NCBI GenBank assembly: GCA_002698995.1
Contig: PAAX01000012.1
Coordinates: 1-64,000, forward strand
DNA: 64,000 bases
Direction of reading: 5' to 3'
Source of the DNA: Ignavibacteriota bacterium
Lineage (GTDB): Bacteria > Bacteroidota > Ignavibacteria > Ignavibacteriales > Melioribacteraceae
Positions 46,082-57,416 of the stretch are shown piece after piece. The translations under genes and the position numbers were made by a program. How positions within the stretch are numbered: the stretch's first letter is position 1; every line of letters begins with the position of its first letter. The notes under the pieces were generated by a model, which was given only the letters and a program-made list of their open reading frames with translations, made no database searches and had not been told where the DNA came from.

Positions 46082-47473
46082 ATGGACAACAGAACTAATT
46101 TTTCGGAGCCCAAAGAAGTTTGGAAAGAGTGCCTTACTTTAATTAAAGATAATGTTCCGCTTATAACCTATAACACTTGGTTTTTACCCATAAAACCTAT
46201 TTCTGTAGAAAATGATACTCTTAAAATTAAGGTTCCGAATAACTTTTTTGTTGAGTGGATTGAAGAACACTATAACACTCTTATCAACAAAACGATTAAG
46301 CTCGTTTTAGGAAATGACGCAAAGCTGGTTTATGTGATTTATGAAGACGAAGATGATAAGCTTGTTGATAACGGTCCTCTTTTTGAAGATGCTCTCCCAA
46401 AAAAAACTATAATTGAAGTTGAACCTGAAGAATCTTATGAATCATATATAAATGCAAAATATAAATTTGATAATTTTATAAAAGGGGAAGGAAATCAATT
46501 GGCAAGAGCTGCGGCTTTTGCAATTTCTGAAAATCCGGGTGAAACCTCTTTTAATCCGCTTTTTATTTATGGCGGAGTCGGTTTGGGCAAGACTCACTTA
46601 ATTCACGCAATCGGAAATAAAATAATTGAAAAATTTCCCGCCAAAAAAGTTATGTACATTCCCTCTGATGTATTCACAAATGAATTTGTTGACTCAGTTC
46701 AAAACAATACAACGAATGAATTTTCAAATAAATACAGAAATGTAGATGTACTTATTATTGATGATATTCAATTTTTAGTCGGTAAAGAAAAAACACAGGA
46801 TTTATTTTTCCACATATTTAATAACCTGCATCAATCGGGGAAGCAAATTGTGCTTTCTTCCGATAAGCCTCCCAAAGATCTTAAGGGATTAAACGAAAGA
46901 TTAATTTCGAGATTTCAGTGGGGATTAACAGCAGATATTCAACCCCCCGATTTTGAAACTAGAATTGCAATTTTAAGAAAGAAGGTTGAAAATTACGGCG
47001 GGATGGAAATTACTGACGAAATTATAGAATATATTGCTCATAATATTACATCAAACATTAGAGAGCTTGAAGGATGTCTAGTTAAACTTTTAGCTAATGC
47101 AACATTAAATGGAAAAGATATTGATTTTGAGCTTGCAAAAAAGACGGTTAGAGAAATTTCTTCAGTAAAACAGACAAATATTTCCATCGATTATATAACA
47201 AAAATTGTTTGCGAATTTTTTGAAGTAGATGAGAATAAAGTAAGAGAAAAGAACAGAAAAAAAGAAGTTGTGATGGCAAGACAAGTTGCAATGTATCTTT
47301 CTAAAAAACTTACCAAATCATCACTTAAAACTATTGGTCTGCATTTTGGCGGAAGGGATCACTCAACCGTAATTCATGCTTTTAATACTGTTGAACAGCA
47401 GATAGACGGTGATTTATCATTAAAGGAAACTATCGATTCAATTAAGAACAAAATTGAGTTAAGCGCAGCATAA
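46082..47473 (+). CDS. dnaA: chromosomal replication initiator DnaA
   Basis: 463 residues: domain I (1-85), short linker, AAA+ domain with Walker A GGVGLGKT (164-171), Walker B VLIIDDIQFL and sensor ISRFQWG, and the C-terminal helix-turn-helix with signature LHFGGRDHSTVIHA. Binds DnaA boxes on both sides of the gene and opens the origin. A perfect DnaA box nine bases upstream of its ATG suggests autoregulation. Confidence 0.99.
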   Translation: MDNRTNFSEPKEVWKECLTLIKDNVPLITYNTWFLPIKPISVENDTLKIKVPNNFFVEWIEEHYNTLINKTIKLVLGNDAKLVYVIYEDEDDKLVDNGPLFEDALPKKTIIEVEPEESYESYINAKYKFDNFIKGEGNQLARAAAFAISENPGETSFNPLFIYGGVGLGKTHLIHAIGNKIIEKFPAKKVMYIPSDVFTNEFVDSVQNNTTNEFSNKYRNVDVLIIDDIQFLVGKEKTQDLFFHIFNNLHQSGKQIVLSSDKPPKDLKGLNERLISRFQWGLTADIQPPDFETRIAILRKKVENYGGMEITDEIIEYIAHNITSNIRELEGCLVKLLANATLNGKDIDFELAKKTVREISSVKQTNISIDYITKIVCEFFEVDENKVREKNRKKEVVMARQVAMYLSKKLTKSSLKTIGLHFGGRDHSTVIHAFNTVEQQIDGDLSLKETIDSIKNKIELSAA

Positions 47474-47491
47474 AAATTTGAGTTAGTGAAG

Positions 47492-47530
47492 AAAAGCTCT
47501 TCTACTTTTTCTAAAGTGAAGGGCTTTTTT
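47492..47530 (+). terminator. Rho-independent terminator after dnaA
   Basis: 11-bp stem (47492-47502 with 47518-47528, one G-T pair) followed by T-rich sequence. It separates dnaA transcription from dnaN. Confidence 0.85.
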
Positions 47531-47778
47531 ATTTTAAATAATTATCAACATTGATATATTGATAACACTGCAGTCTCTTGTTAATAACTCCAAGTTATAA
47601 ACATTTTGTTGAAAAGTTAATTTTATCAATAAGTTATCCACAAGTTAACATGCGTTATATAATTAGTTTATAGTTAAAAATGAAAACAAAATAGGGTTAT
47701 CAACAAATCCACACTATTATTATTAATCTTATATTATTCTTTAAAAAAGAATAGATATATAAAATAAGGAGCTGAATT
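47531..47778. other. chromosome replication origin, right part (oriC-R) and unwinding region
   Basis: Between dnaA and dnaN: perfect DnaA box TTATCCACA at 47634-47642 and TTATCAACA boxes at 47542-47550 and 47697-47705, in the inverse orientation to the left-hand boxes. An almost pure A+T stretch follows (about 47710-47760), a good candidate for the DNA unwinding element. Together with the left cluster this makes a bipartite origin around dnaA. Confidence 0.75.
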
Positions 47779-47889
47779 ATGTTAATATCTTTCAGTGGAA
47801 TATCCTTGCTATTTTTGGTATATTTGAAAGTTCGAAAAGAATATAAATGGGGTTGCAAATGGAGTTTAAAGTTAACAGCAAAGAATTAG
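47779..47889 (+). CDS. possible 36-residue leader peptide overlapping dnaN
   Basis: Small open frame, ATG 47779 with a strong AAGGAG site at 47766-47771, encoding a hydrophobic then basic peptide (begins MLISFSGISLLFLVYLKVRK) and ending at TAG 47887-47889, 31 bases inside dnaN in another frame. The ribosome site is better than that of dnaN itself. It may couple translation to dnaN or be chance; no homologue is known to me. Confidence 0.35.
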   Translation: MLISFSGISLLFLVYLKVRKEYKWGCKWSLKLTAKN

Positions 47890-48998
47890 AAAAACTACTT
47901 TCAAAACTATATCCTGCCGTTCCTTCCAGAAGTCCTATTTCACAATTAGAAAACTTTTTAATGGAAATTAAAGACGGCAAACTAACTGCTTATGCAAGTG
48001 ATTTAGAAGTTGCTCTTAAAGCTTCGTTAAATATTGTATCGGAAGAAAATGTAAAGTTTGCAATACCCGCTAAACTTATTTACGATATGGTAAAAACTTT
48101 CAGTGACACAACTATTCATTTTCAATTTGCAGATAATGGAAAAATTAATGTAACAACCGATAAAGGTAAATATAAAATAAGTTATTTGGATGCCGATGAA
48201 TACCCCGAACTTCCATCATTCTCAACCGATGATGTAGAAAACATAGAAAAATTTTCTATCAACGGTTTAGACCTCAAATATATTTTCGACAAAACTTATT
48301 TTGCTTTAAGTAAAGATGAAGTTAGACCAGCAATGAATGGTGTATTTTTCCAGATGGGAGAAGAAGGATTAAAAAATGTTGCAACCGACGGACACCGACT
48401 TGTTTTTATAAATAAGAAAAATGCTGAATTCTCTTACAATGCGGAATTTATTGTTCCGGAAAGAGCTGTATCAATTTTAATGAAAAGCTTGGATGATTCT
48501 GATGTAACACTATACTTCAAGAAAGAAGGAAGTTCTACGGTATCTTTTGTATTAAATGATGTTGAATTGGTAACAAGATTAATTGATAAAAAATATCCCG
48601 ATTACAGAGCTGTAATTCCGGCTGAAAATGATAATCTTCTCAAAATAAGTTTGAAAGATCTTCAGGATGCAATCAAAAGAATGATGTTATTTACTACTTC
48701 ATCAAACACAAGAAGAGTAAAGTTTTCAATAACAAATAATAATCTTGAAATTTCTGCAGAAGATGTTGATAAAGGTGCTTCCGGAACTGAAAATGTAATT
48801 TGCGAATACAGCGGTGAGCCTATGGATATTGGATTTAACTCAGTTTATTTGAATGAAGTTTTATCTCATATGCCGTCTGAAAGCGATATTTTATTTAAGC
48901 TTTATAATCCAACTAAAGCAGCAATTTTAGAACCGGAAAAGAAAAAGGATAACTTTGATTTACTTATGCTATTGATGCCGGTTCGTTTGAATAATTAA
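47859..48998 (+). CDS. dnaN: DNA polymerase III beta sliding clamp
   Basis: 379 residues, three clamp domains: N-terminal MEFKVNSKELEKLLSKLYPA, central KYIFDKTYFALSKDEVRPAMNG and C-terminal end LLMLLMPVRLNN (the MPVR-L signature). The start at 47859 is chosen because GGGG lies seven bases before it and family members begin M-x-F-x-V; an ATG at 47847 would add four residues. Confidence 0.98.
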   Translation: MEFKVNSKELEKLLSKLYPAVPSRSPISQLENFLMEIKDGKLTAYASDLEVALKASLNIVSEENVKFAIPAKLIYDMVKTFSDTTIHFQFADNGKINVTTDKGKYKISYLDADEYPELPSFSTDDVENIEKFSINGLDLKYIFDKTYFALSKDEVRPAMNGVFFQMGEEGLKNVATDGHRLVFINKKNAEFSYNAEFIVPERAVSILMKSLDDSDVTLYFKKEGSSTVSFVLNDVELVTRLIDKKYPDYRAVIPAENDNLLKISLKDLQDAIKRMMLFTTSSNTRRVKFSITNNNLEISAEDVDKGASGTENVICEYSGEPMDIGFNSVYLNEVLSHMPSESDILFKLYNPTKAAILEPEKKKDNFDLLMLLMPVRLNN

Positions 48999-49001
48999 CG
49001 T

Positions 49002-50114
49002 ATGATATTGAAATCGATTTATCTAAAGAATTTTAGATTACATAAAAGTAGTGTTCTTGAATTTTCTGATGAGCTTAATTACATAGTTGGCGGTAACGGA
49101 CAAGGTAAAACAACAATACTTGAATCGATTTATTACTTATGTACAACAAAAAGTTTGAATGGGTCATCCGATTACGAATCGGTTAACTTTAACGAAGAGT
49201 TTTTTGAAATAAAAGGGAAGTTTTTTGATCTTACGGAAAATAATGTTGTAATCAACTTTATTAATGAATCAAAGCGAAAGAATATTTATATAGACGAAAA
49301 ACAAATTTATAAATCATCTGAGGTTATTGGGAAATTTCCAGTAGTAACATTAACACAATCTGATCATGCCGTTACTTTTGGTTCACCGGGAGATAGAAGA
49401 AAGTTTATTGATTCCGTGATATCGCAGACTAGTGAAACTTACCTTAAAATATTGATTGAGTACAACAAAACATTAAAACAACGGTCATCTTTATTAAGCC
49501 AAATTAAAGAAAGATATTCACCGGTGCTTGTTGATCAGCTTGATGCGTGGAGCGAAGCATTATTAAAAAATGGTTCCGAAATAGTTAAGCACAGATTAAA
49601 ATTTATTGATGAGTTTAATGTTTATGTTTCTGAAGCATACAAAAATGTAATGGAAGAGAGTGAAATTCCCTTTATTGATTATGATTTTTACGGTTCAAAA
49701 AAGGTTGATGAAATTAAGGATAGATTTAACGAAGAACTTACTACAAACAGAAACGATGAGATTAGAAGAGGAACTAATTTAGTTGGTCCTCATAGAGATG
49801 AATTTCAATTTATTCTTAACGGTAAAGAATTAAGAAAATATGGTTCTCAAGGGCAGCATAAAACTTTTCAAATTGCATTAAGATTTGCCCAGTTCTTTTA
49901 CATGAAAGATAAAATTCAAAAATCACCAATATTTTTAATGGATGATGTTTTTGGAGAATTAGATTCGTATAGAGCAAAAAAAATTAGTCATTACTTAAAA
50001 GAAATCGGTCAAGCTTTTATTACTATGACTGATTTTACTAATTATAAATTTTTAGCAAGAAACGAAAAAGATAAACTGATAGAAGTTTCTGAAGGTAAAG
50101 CAGTTTATGCTTAA
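49002..50114 (+). CDS. recF: DNA replication and repair protein RecF
   Basis: 370-residue SMC-like ATPase: Walker A GGNGQGKTT (about 31-39), signature GSPGDRRKFID, Walker B IFLMDDVFGELD. It loads RecA at single-stranded gaps with RecO and RecR. It starts 3 nt after dnaN and overlaps the next gene by 8 nt. Confidence 0.98.
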   Translation: MILKSIYLKNFRLHKSSVLEFSDELNYIVGGNGQGKTTILESIYYLCTTKSLNGSSDYESVNFNEEFFEIKGKFFDLTENNVVINFINESKRKNIYIDEKQIYKSSEVIGKFPVVTLTQSDHAVTFGSPGDRRKFIDSVISQTSETYLKILIEYNKTLKQRSSLLSQIKERYSPVLVDQLDAWSEALLKNGSEIVKHRLKFIDEFNVYVSEAYKNVMEESEIPFIDYDFYGSKKVDEIKDRFNEELTTNRNDEIRRGTNLVGPHRDEFQFILNGKELRKYGSQGQHKTFQIALRFAQFFYMKDKIQKSPIFLMDDVFGELDSYRAKKISHYLKEIGQAFITMTDFTNYKFLARNEKDKLIEVSEGKAVYA

Positions 50115-50394
50115 CAAAGAATACAAAAGTATTTCTGAGATAATTAAAGATTCTGCTGAGCTGAATGTAATTAAACAGACAGCAGATGAATATGGTGTTG
50201 TAAATAGGTTTGAAGAAATTTTTCCCGAATTAAGTAAAGTAGCAAAACCGGAAAAAATTGAAAGTGGTTTTCTAACGGTAAAAGTTGAAAACTCGGTATG
50301 GAGAAGTGAACTCCTTTATCAGAAAGAAAATCTGATAAATAAAATAAACAGCTTCTTTAATAAGAAGATAGTAACAAACATTAAATTCAAGTAA
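50107..50394 (+). CDS. DciA-like DUF721 protein
   Basis: 95 residues of the DUF721/DciA family (GFLTVKVENSVWRSELLYQKENLINKIN carries the conserved V-x-S-x-W-x-x-EL core, quoted in part as NSVWRSELLYQ). DciA recruits the replicative helicase in bacteria lacking DnaC/DnaI. Its place between recF and gyrB is a conserved arrangement. Confidence 0.85.
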   Translation: MLNKEYKSISEIIKDSAELNVIKQTADEYGVVNRFEEIFPELSKVAKPEKIESGFLTVKVENSVWRSELLYQKENLINKINSFFNKKIVTNIKFK

Positions 50395-50397
50395 TAA

Positions 50398-52374
<1,977 letters not shown>

Positions 52375-52379
52375 AATAG

Positions 52380-52676
52380 ATGTCTTTAACAAAAGAGAAA
52401 ATATTAGAAGAGTTAAGAAATAGAAAAGATATTCTCATTAATGAGTATGATGTAAAATCTATTTCTCTAGCTGGATCATATGCAACAAATAAAAATAATG
52501 AAAATAGTGACATCGACTTTATTGTTGAGTTTAATAAAGCTTCATATGATTCTCTTTTTAATCTAAAAAATTTTCTTGAAAACTTATTTACAAAAAGAGT
52601 TGATATAATTCGATTAAGACCAAGTATAAAAAAGCGTTCTTTAGATTTAATTAAAAAGGATATGATAAATGTCTAA
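52380..52676 (+). CDS. mntA: MNT-domain nucleotidyltransferase antitoxin
   Basis: 98-residue minimal nucleotidyltransferase with the exact GS-x10-DxD motif (AGSYATNKNNENSDIDF). In MntA/HepT modules this enzyme adds AMP groups to the HEPN toxin and so silences it. It starts 5 nt after gyrB and overlaps the HEPN gene by 8 nt. Base composition is more A-rich than gyrB, in line with acquisition. Confidence 0.9.
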   Translation: MSLTKEKILEELRNRKDILINEYDVKSISLAGSYATNKNNENSDIDFIVEFNKASYDSLFNLKNFLENLFTKRVDIIRLRPSIKKRSLDLIKKDMINV

Positions 52677-53037
52677 TGGCATATTAATAAATATGTTTAT
52701 GGATATTAATGAGTCTTTAGATTTAATTCAAAAGAGATTTAGTAAAATTTCAAGCTATTCTGATTTTATTATTAATGAAGATGGATTAGAAAAACTAGAT
52801 TCTATTTCGATGAGGCTTCAAGTAATTGGTGAAACCTTGAAAAAGATATCTAATTCTTCTCCTTATTTTTTAGAAAAATATGATGAAATTGAATGGAAAA
52901 AAATAATTGGTTTAAGAGATATTATATCACACAATTATTTTGATATTGATGCAGAAATAATATTTGACATATGTGAAAATCATATACCAAATTTGAGTAA
53001 AGCAGTAAGTAAAATACTAAGTGAAATAAAAGAATAA
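52669..53037 (+). CDS. hepT: HEPN-domain ribonuclease toxin (DUF86)
   Basis: 122 residues, HepT-like HEPN (DUF86) protein. The catalytic R-x4-H-x-Y motif is RDIISHNY, where the tyrosine is the site modified by the MntA partner in characterised systems. Predicted mRNA/tRNA-cleaving toxin. Coupled to the nucleotidyltransferase gene by an 8-nt overlap. Lies between gyrB and gyrA, followed by decayed hairpin repeats. Confidence 0.9.
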   Translation: MSNGILINMFMDINESLDLIQKRFSKISSYSDFIINEDGLEKLDSISMRLQVIGETLKKISNSSPYFLEKYDEIEWKKIIGLRDIISHNYFDIDAEIIFDICENHIPNLSKAVSKILSEIKE

Positions 53038-53042
53038 TTTTT

Positions 53043-53133
53043 GAGATGCCGGTATTGTTGAAAATCCAGTAATTAGGCAAGACACGTTTTATTCAAGGTC
53101 ATTCCGGCTGAACGAAGAGAGTGCCGGAATCTC
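53043..53133. repeat. decayed hairpin repeats before gyrA
   Basis: First a half-decayed CATGCCGG-family copy (GAGATGCCGGTATT at 53043; its partner arm is eroded to AGGCAAGACA). Then an intact CATTCCGG-family copy, GTCATTCCGGC ... GCCGGAATCTC (53098-53133), with its own tip. They separate the toxin-antitoxin pair from gyrA. Confidence 0.7.
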
Positions 53134-53191
53134 AAGAAAAATATAAATAGAAAAACGAATTAAAAATTACAGTAATAAAATAAAGTAAACT

Positions 53192-55660
53192 ATGTCAACA
53201 ATATTCGAAAAAGTACTACCCGTTTCCTTAGAAGATGAAATGAAATCATCTTACATCGATTATGCAATGTCTGTAATTGTTTCAAGAGCATTGCCTGATG
53301 TTAGAGACGGATTAAAACCTGTTCATAGAAGAGTTCTTTACGGAATGCATGAACTTGGTGTAGCTTATAATAAACCCTATAAAAAATCAGCCAGAATTGT
53401 GGGTGAAGTTCTTGGTAAATACCATCCCCATGGTGATACTGCAGTTTATGATTCTATGGTTAGAATGGTGCAGGAATTCTCGCTCCGTTATCCTTTGGTT
53501 GATGGTCAAGGCAACTTCGGTTCGGTTGATGGTGATTCTGCTGCAGCTATGCGTTACACAGAAGCAAGACTTGCAAGAATCTCCGAAGAAATGCTTCGCG
53601 ATCTTGATAAAAATACAGTCGATTTTGCTCCTAACTTTGACGACTCACTTCAAGAACCGACAGTTCTTCCTTCATATTTGCCCAACCTTTTAGTAAATGG
53701 TGCAAGCGGTATAGCTGTTGGTATGGCAACAAATATTCCTCCTCATAACTTAAGAGAAGTTGTTGACGGAATTATTGCTTTGATTGATAAACCTTCCTTA
53801 AATCCTGATGACTTAATTAAGTTTGTTAAAGCTCCGGATTTTCCAACCGGCGGAATTATATACGGTTATGAGGGAGTAAAAGAAGCTTATCAAACCGGAC
53901 GCGGAAAAATTGTCGTCCGTGCAAAAGCAAATGTTGAAACATTGAAAAACGACAGGGAAAATATTGTAGTTACTGAACTTCCTTATCAAGTAAATAAAGC
54001 ATCTCTTATTGAAAAAATTGCCGAATTAGTTAGAGCCGGAAAATTAAATGACATCTCGAACATTAGAGATGAATCAGACCGCGACGGAATGCGTATTGTT
54101 ATCGAGTTAAAACGCGAAGGTAAGCCGGCAGTAATTTTAAATAATCTTTTCAAGCATACACAAATGCAGATTACATTCGGCGTTATTATGCTTGCTTTAG
54201 TAAACGGCGTTCCTAAAGTTCTTAATATAAAAGAAATGATGCAGCACTTTATCGATCATAGAATGGATGTATTGATAAAGAGAACTAAGTATGAACTTGA
54301 AGCAGCTGAAAGAAGAGCTCATATTTTAGAAGGTTACATTATTGCTCTTGATAATATTGATGAAGTAATAGAAACAATTAAAAAATCAAGAGATGTTGAA
54401 ACTGCTAAACATAACTTGATGCGTAAATTTAAGCTTAGCGAAATTCAAGCTAAAGCTATTCTTGATATGCGTCTTCAAAGATTAACCGGACTTGAAAGAA
54501 AGAAAATTGAAGACGAATACAAAGAAGTTATCAAGTTAATTGAAAAATTAAGAGGAATTTTAGACAGCGAAAACAAACGATATAAAATCATTAAAGAAGA
54601 ACTTCTTGCTGTTAAAGAAAGATACGGTGATGACAGAAGAACAGATATTGTTGCAGATTACAAAGAGTTCTCAATAGAAGATATTATTGCTGAAGAAGAT
54701 GTAGTTGTTACAATTTCTCACAGAGGATTTATTAAGAGATTTCCTGTAAGCGGCTACAGAAGACAAGCCAGAGGCGGCAAAGGTGTAACCGGAGCCGGAA
54801 CCAAAGATGATGATTTTATAGAACATATGTTTATTGCTTCAACTCATAATTATATTATGTTCTTTACCGATAAAGGAAAATGCTACTGGCTCAAAGTTCA
54901 TGAACTTCCTGAAGGTGGAAGAGCAACCAGAGGAAGATCGATTCTTAATCTTATTGAAAAAGAAAAAGATGAAAATATAACCGCATTCTTAAATGTAAAA
55001 GAGTTTGATGATAATCATTATCTCTTTATGGTTACCGAACAAGGTACTGTTAAGAAAACTGTTCTTTCTGCTTATTCAAATGTAAGACGCGGCGGAATTA
55101 ATGCTATAAATCTTAATGACGGCGATAACCTTATAGAAGTTAAAATTACAGACGGCAGCAATGATATAATTATCGCTACAAAAGAGGGAATGGCAATTAG
55201 ATTTAATGAAAGCAATGTTAGAGATATGGGAAGAACCGCAACCGGAGTTAGAGGTATAAATCTTGGCAAAGGCGACATTGTTATTGGCGCTATTGCTCTT
55301 AAACGTGCTACCACACTGCTTGTTGCTACTGATAAAGGATTTGGCAAACGTTCCGATCTCAGCGATTACAGAATTACAAACCGCGGCGGTAAAGGAATAA
55401 AGACAATTAAGACCAGCGATAAGAACGGTAAACTGATTGCAATTCGTGAAGTTAATGATAAAGATGAATTAGTTATTAGCACTACCGGCGGAATGATAAT
55501 TCGTCAAAGTGTTAAAGATATTAGAGTTATGGGTAGAAATACTCAAGGCGTTAGATTGATAAGACTTAATGACGGCGATAACATTACCGATATAGCAAGA
55601 GTAATTCCTGAAGACGAAGATGTTGATATTGATGAAATATCAGATCAAATAATAGATTAA
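53192..55660 (+). CDS. gyrA: DNA gyrase subunit A
   Basis: 822 residues. Breakage-reunion domain with [38 protein letters not shown] (quinolone-resistance region with Asp, but no Ser at the usual place: HGDTAVY), catalytic Tyr in [10 protein letters not shown], then the C-terminal beta-pinwheel with a gyrase-box-like [12 protein letters not shown] and repeats [18 protein letters not shown]. Negative supercoiling of DNA with GyrB. A terminator follows. Confidence 0.98.
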   Translation: MSTIFEKVLPVSLEDEMKSSYIDYAMSVIVSRALPDVRDGLKPVHRRVLYGMHELGVAYNKPYKKSARIVGEVLGKYHPHGDTAVYDSMVRMVQEFSLRYPLVDGQGNFGSVDGDSAAAMRYTEARLARISEEMLRDLDKNTVDFAPNFDDSLQEPTVLPSYLPNLLVNGASGIAVGMATNIPPHNLREVVDGIIALIDKPSLNPDDLIKFVKAPDFPTGGIIYGYEGVKEAYQTGRGKIVVRAKANVETLKNDRENIVVTELPYQVNKASLIEKIAELVRAGKLNDISNIRDESDRDGMRIVIELKREGKPAVILNNLFKHTQMQITFGVIMLALVNGVPKVLNIKEMMQHFIDHRMDVLIKRTKYELEAAERRAHILEGYIIALDNIDEVIETIKKSRDVETAKHNLMRKFKLSEIQAKAILDMRLQRLTGLERKKIEDEYKEVIKLIEKLRGILDSENKRYKIIKEELLAVKERYGDDRRTDIVADYKEFSIEDIIAEEDVVVTISHRGFIKRFPVSGYRRQARGGKGVTGAGTKDDDFIEHMFIASTHNYIMFFTDKGKCYWLKVHELPEGGRATRGRSILNLIEKEKDENITAFLNVKEFDDNHYLFMVTEQGTVKKTVLSAYSNVRRGGINAINLNDGDNLIEVKITDGSNDIIIATKEGMAIRFNESNVRDMGRTATGVRGINLGKGDIVIGAIALKRATTLLVATDKGFGKRSDLSDYRITNRGGKGIKTIKTSDKNGKLIAIREVNDKDELVISTTGGMIIRQSVKDIRVMGRNTQGVRLIRLNDGDNITDIARVIPEDEDVDIDEISDQIID

Positions 55661-55666
55661 TATTTT

Positions 55667-55695
55667 AAGCCGGTAAATATGCCGGCTTTTTATTT
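55667..55695 (+). terminator. Rho-independent terminator after gyrA
   Basis: 7-bp perfect stem AAGCCGG (55667-55673) with CCGGCTT (55682-55688) and a T5 tract. Confidence 0.9.
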
Positions 55696-55777
55696 TTTTA
55701 ATGGAGAAATCGGACAAAATCTGATTTCATAAAATACAGAGCAAAACTCTTTTGCAAATTATTTTAGGAGACAAATA

Positions 55778-56986
55778 ATGTCAAAGAATAATAACAGTGA
55801 ATTTGAATCGAAATGTGTGCACGCAGGAATTGGCGAATATGAATTTGGTCCTGTAGTTCCTCCTATTTATCAAACATCTACATTTAAGTTTGAGTCAACT
55901 GAACATGGCGGCAAGTTATTTAAAGGTGAAGAGAAAGGTTACATTTATACCAGAATGTTAAATCCCACTATTGAAGCAATGGAAGATGCAATTGCTGAAT
56001 TAGAAGGAGGATACAAAGCATTAGGAACGGCAAGCGGAATGGCTGCTATAAATACTGTATTTACTGCACTTCTTCAATCGGGTGATCATATAGTTTGTTC
56101 TAAGGCGGTTTATGGTCCTACTTCAACTCTTCTTGCTACAATTTTTACCAAGTATAATGTTGATGTTACTTTCGTCAGCACATCTGATTTAGATGAAGTT
56201 AAATCTGCTGTTAAAGAAAACACTAAAGTGATTTATGTTGAAACACCCGGCAATCCTACATTGGAAATTTCCGACTTATCTGAAATATCTAAAATAGCCA
56301 AAAATGTAAATGCAAAAGTTGTTGTTGATAATACATTTATGAGTCCTGCTCTTCAGAAACCATTTGAATTAGGAGTTGATGTTATTGTTCATAGTATGAC
56401 AAAATTCTTAAACGGTCATGCAGATGTAGTAGCCGGAATTATTGTGGTTAAGGATAAAGAAGCATACTTAAATATGCGCAAAGTATTAAATCAGCTAGGC
56501 GGCACAATTGATCCTTTCAATTCATTCTTGGTTCATAGAGGAATAAAGACTCTTGCTATAAGAATGGAAAGACATTCACAAAATGCTCAAATAATTGCTG
56601 AATATTTAGAAAATCACTCATTGGTTGAATGGGTTAAATTTCCCGGATTAAAATCTCATCCTCAATATGAAATTGGACAAAAACAGCATAAGCTTTCCGG
56701 CGGAATGATTGCATTTGAACTTAAAGGCGGATTCAAAGCCGGTGAAATTTTTATGAACTCAGTTAAATTCTGCCAGCTTGCCGTTAGTCTTGGTGGAGTA
56801 GAATCTCTAATTCAGCATCCGGCAAGTATGACTCACTTAACAATGGGACAAGAAGCTAGAGAAAAAGCTGGAATTTCTGAAGGTTTAGTTCGTTTATCAG
56901 TAGGAATTGAAAATGTTAACGACATAATAAACGATCTCGAAAACGCTTTCAAAGCAATTGAAGAAAAAATGACTATTACCGTTTAA
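55778..56986 (+). CDS. PLP-dependent trans-sulfuration enzyme (methionine gamma-lyase/cystathionine lyase type)
   Basis: 402 residues of the Cys/Met-metabolism PLP family: CVHAGIGEYEFGPVVPPIYQTSTF, YTRMLNPTIEAMEDAIAELEG, ASGMAAINT, ETPGNPTLEISDL, the Schiff-base lysine in HSMTKFLNGHADVVAG, and C-terminal SLGGVESLIQHPASMTH. It cleaves or forms C-S bonds of methionine, cystathionine or O-acylhomoserine; which one cannot be told. The cysteine typical of well-studied methionine gamma-lyases after YG is a proline here (YGPTSTLL). Own AGGAG site and terminator upstream. Confidence 0.88.
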   Translation: MSKNNNSEFESKCVHAGIGEYEFGPVVPPIYQTSTFKFESTEHGGKLFKGEEKGYIYTRMLNPTIEAMEDAIAELEGGYKALGTASGMAAINTVFTALLQSGDHIVCSKAVYGPTSTLLATIFTKYNVDVTFVSTSDLDEVKSAVKENTKVIYVETPGNPTLEISDLSEISKIAKNVNAKVVVDNTFMSPALQKPFELGVDVIVHSMTKFLNGHADVVAGIIVVKDKEAYLNMRKVLNQLGGTIDPFNSFLVHRGIKTLAIRMERHSQNAQIIAEYLENHSLVEWVKFPGLKSHPQYEIGQKQHKLSGGMIAFELKGGFKAGEIFMNSVKFCQLAVSLGGVESLIQHPASMTHLTMGQEAREKAGISEGLVRLSVGIENVNDIINDLENAFKAIEEKMTITV

Positions 56987-57024
56987 TAATTTCTAAGGTT
57001 GTAACAAAAAACAAAGTAAGAATT

Positions 57025-57083
57025 TGTCATTCCGGTTCCCGCCAAGGCGGGATACCTGTCTGCTGACAAGGCAGGCCGGAATC
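57025..57083. repeat. hairpin repeat, CATTCCGG family with nested hairpins
   Basis: Base stem TGTCATTCCGG / CCGGAATC. The tip consists of two smaller hairpins, TCCCGCC-AA-GGCGGGA and CTGTCTGC...GGCAGG, so hairpin modules are nested inside a hairpin. Confidence 0.75.
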
Positions 57084-57278
57084 TATCATTCCAAGACAGT
57101 AATCCTAAATTAAATAATAATTGTCATTCCGGCTGAGCGAAGCGAATGCCGGAATCTCAAAACACAGATGCCGATATTCCAACACAAATCCAAATTAGTC
57201 TATGCGGGAACCGGCATGATATAATAGAATTGTGATACCGAACTGCATTTGTAGAGACGTAGCATCGCTACGTCTCTA
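57076..57278 (+). repeat. 203-bp direct repeat, left copy
   Basis: Matches 58143-58345 over 203 bases without gaps, about 11 mismatches by eye (near 95% identity). It contains a CATTCCGG hairpin (57122-57158), a CATGCCGG hairpin (57167-57219) and a GTAGAGACGTAGC hairpin (57250-57278). The two copies flank the higBA toxin-antitoxin pair. Confidence 0.9.
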
Positions 57279-57384
57279 ACGACTATTTAACATCAGAAAA
57301 TATATTGAACAAAATCCCATGAAACTTGATTTGAAAAACTGCATTGAGAATATTTGTTTAATCAATAGATTATAGTTTTTACTT

Positions 57385-57401
57385 GTTCCCAATTAGGGAA
57401 C
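57385..57401. promoter_or_regulatory. higBA operator palindrome
   Basis: GTTCCC-AATTA-GGGAAC, 16 bases upstream of the higB start codon. HigA-type antitoxins repress their own operons by binding such sites; assignment is by position. Confidence 0.6.
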
Positions 57402-57416
57402 TATTTATATTTACTT

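Noticed and set aside
55072-55347. 91-codon frame antisense to gyrA
   Set aside because: Leu/Ile/Ser-rich antisense reading of a conserved gene; no motif or start signal.
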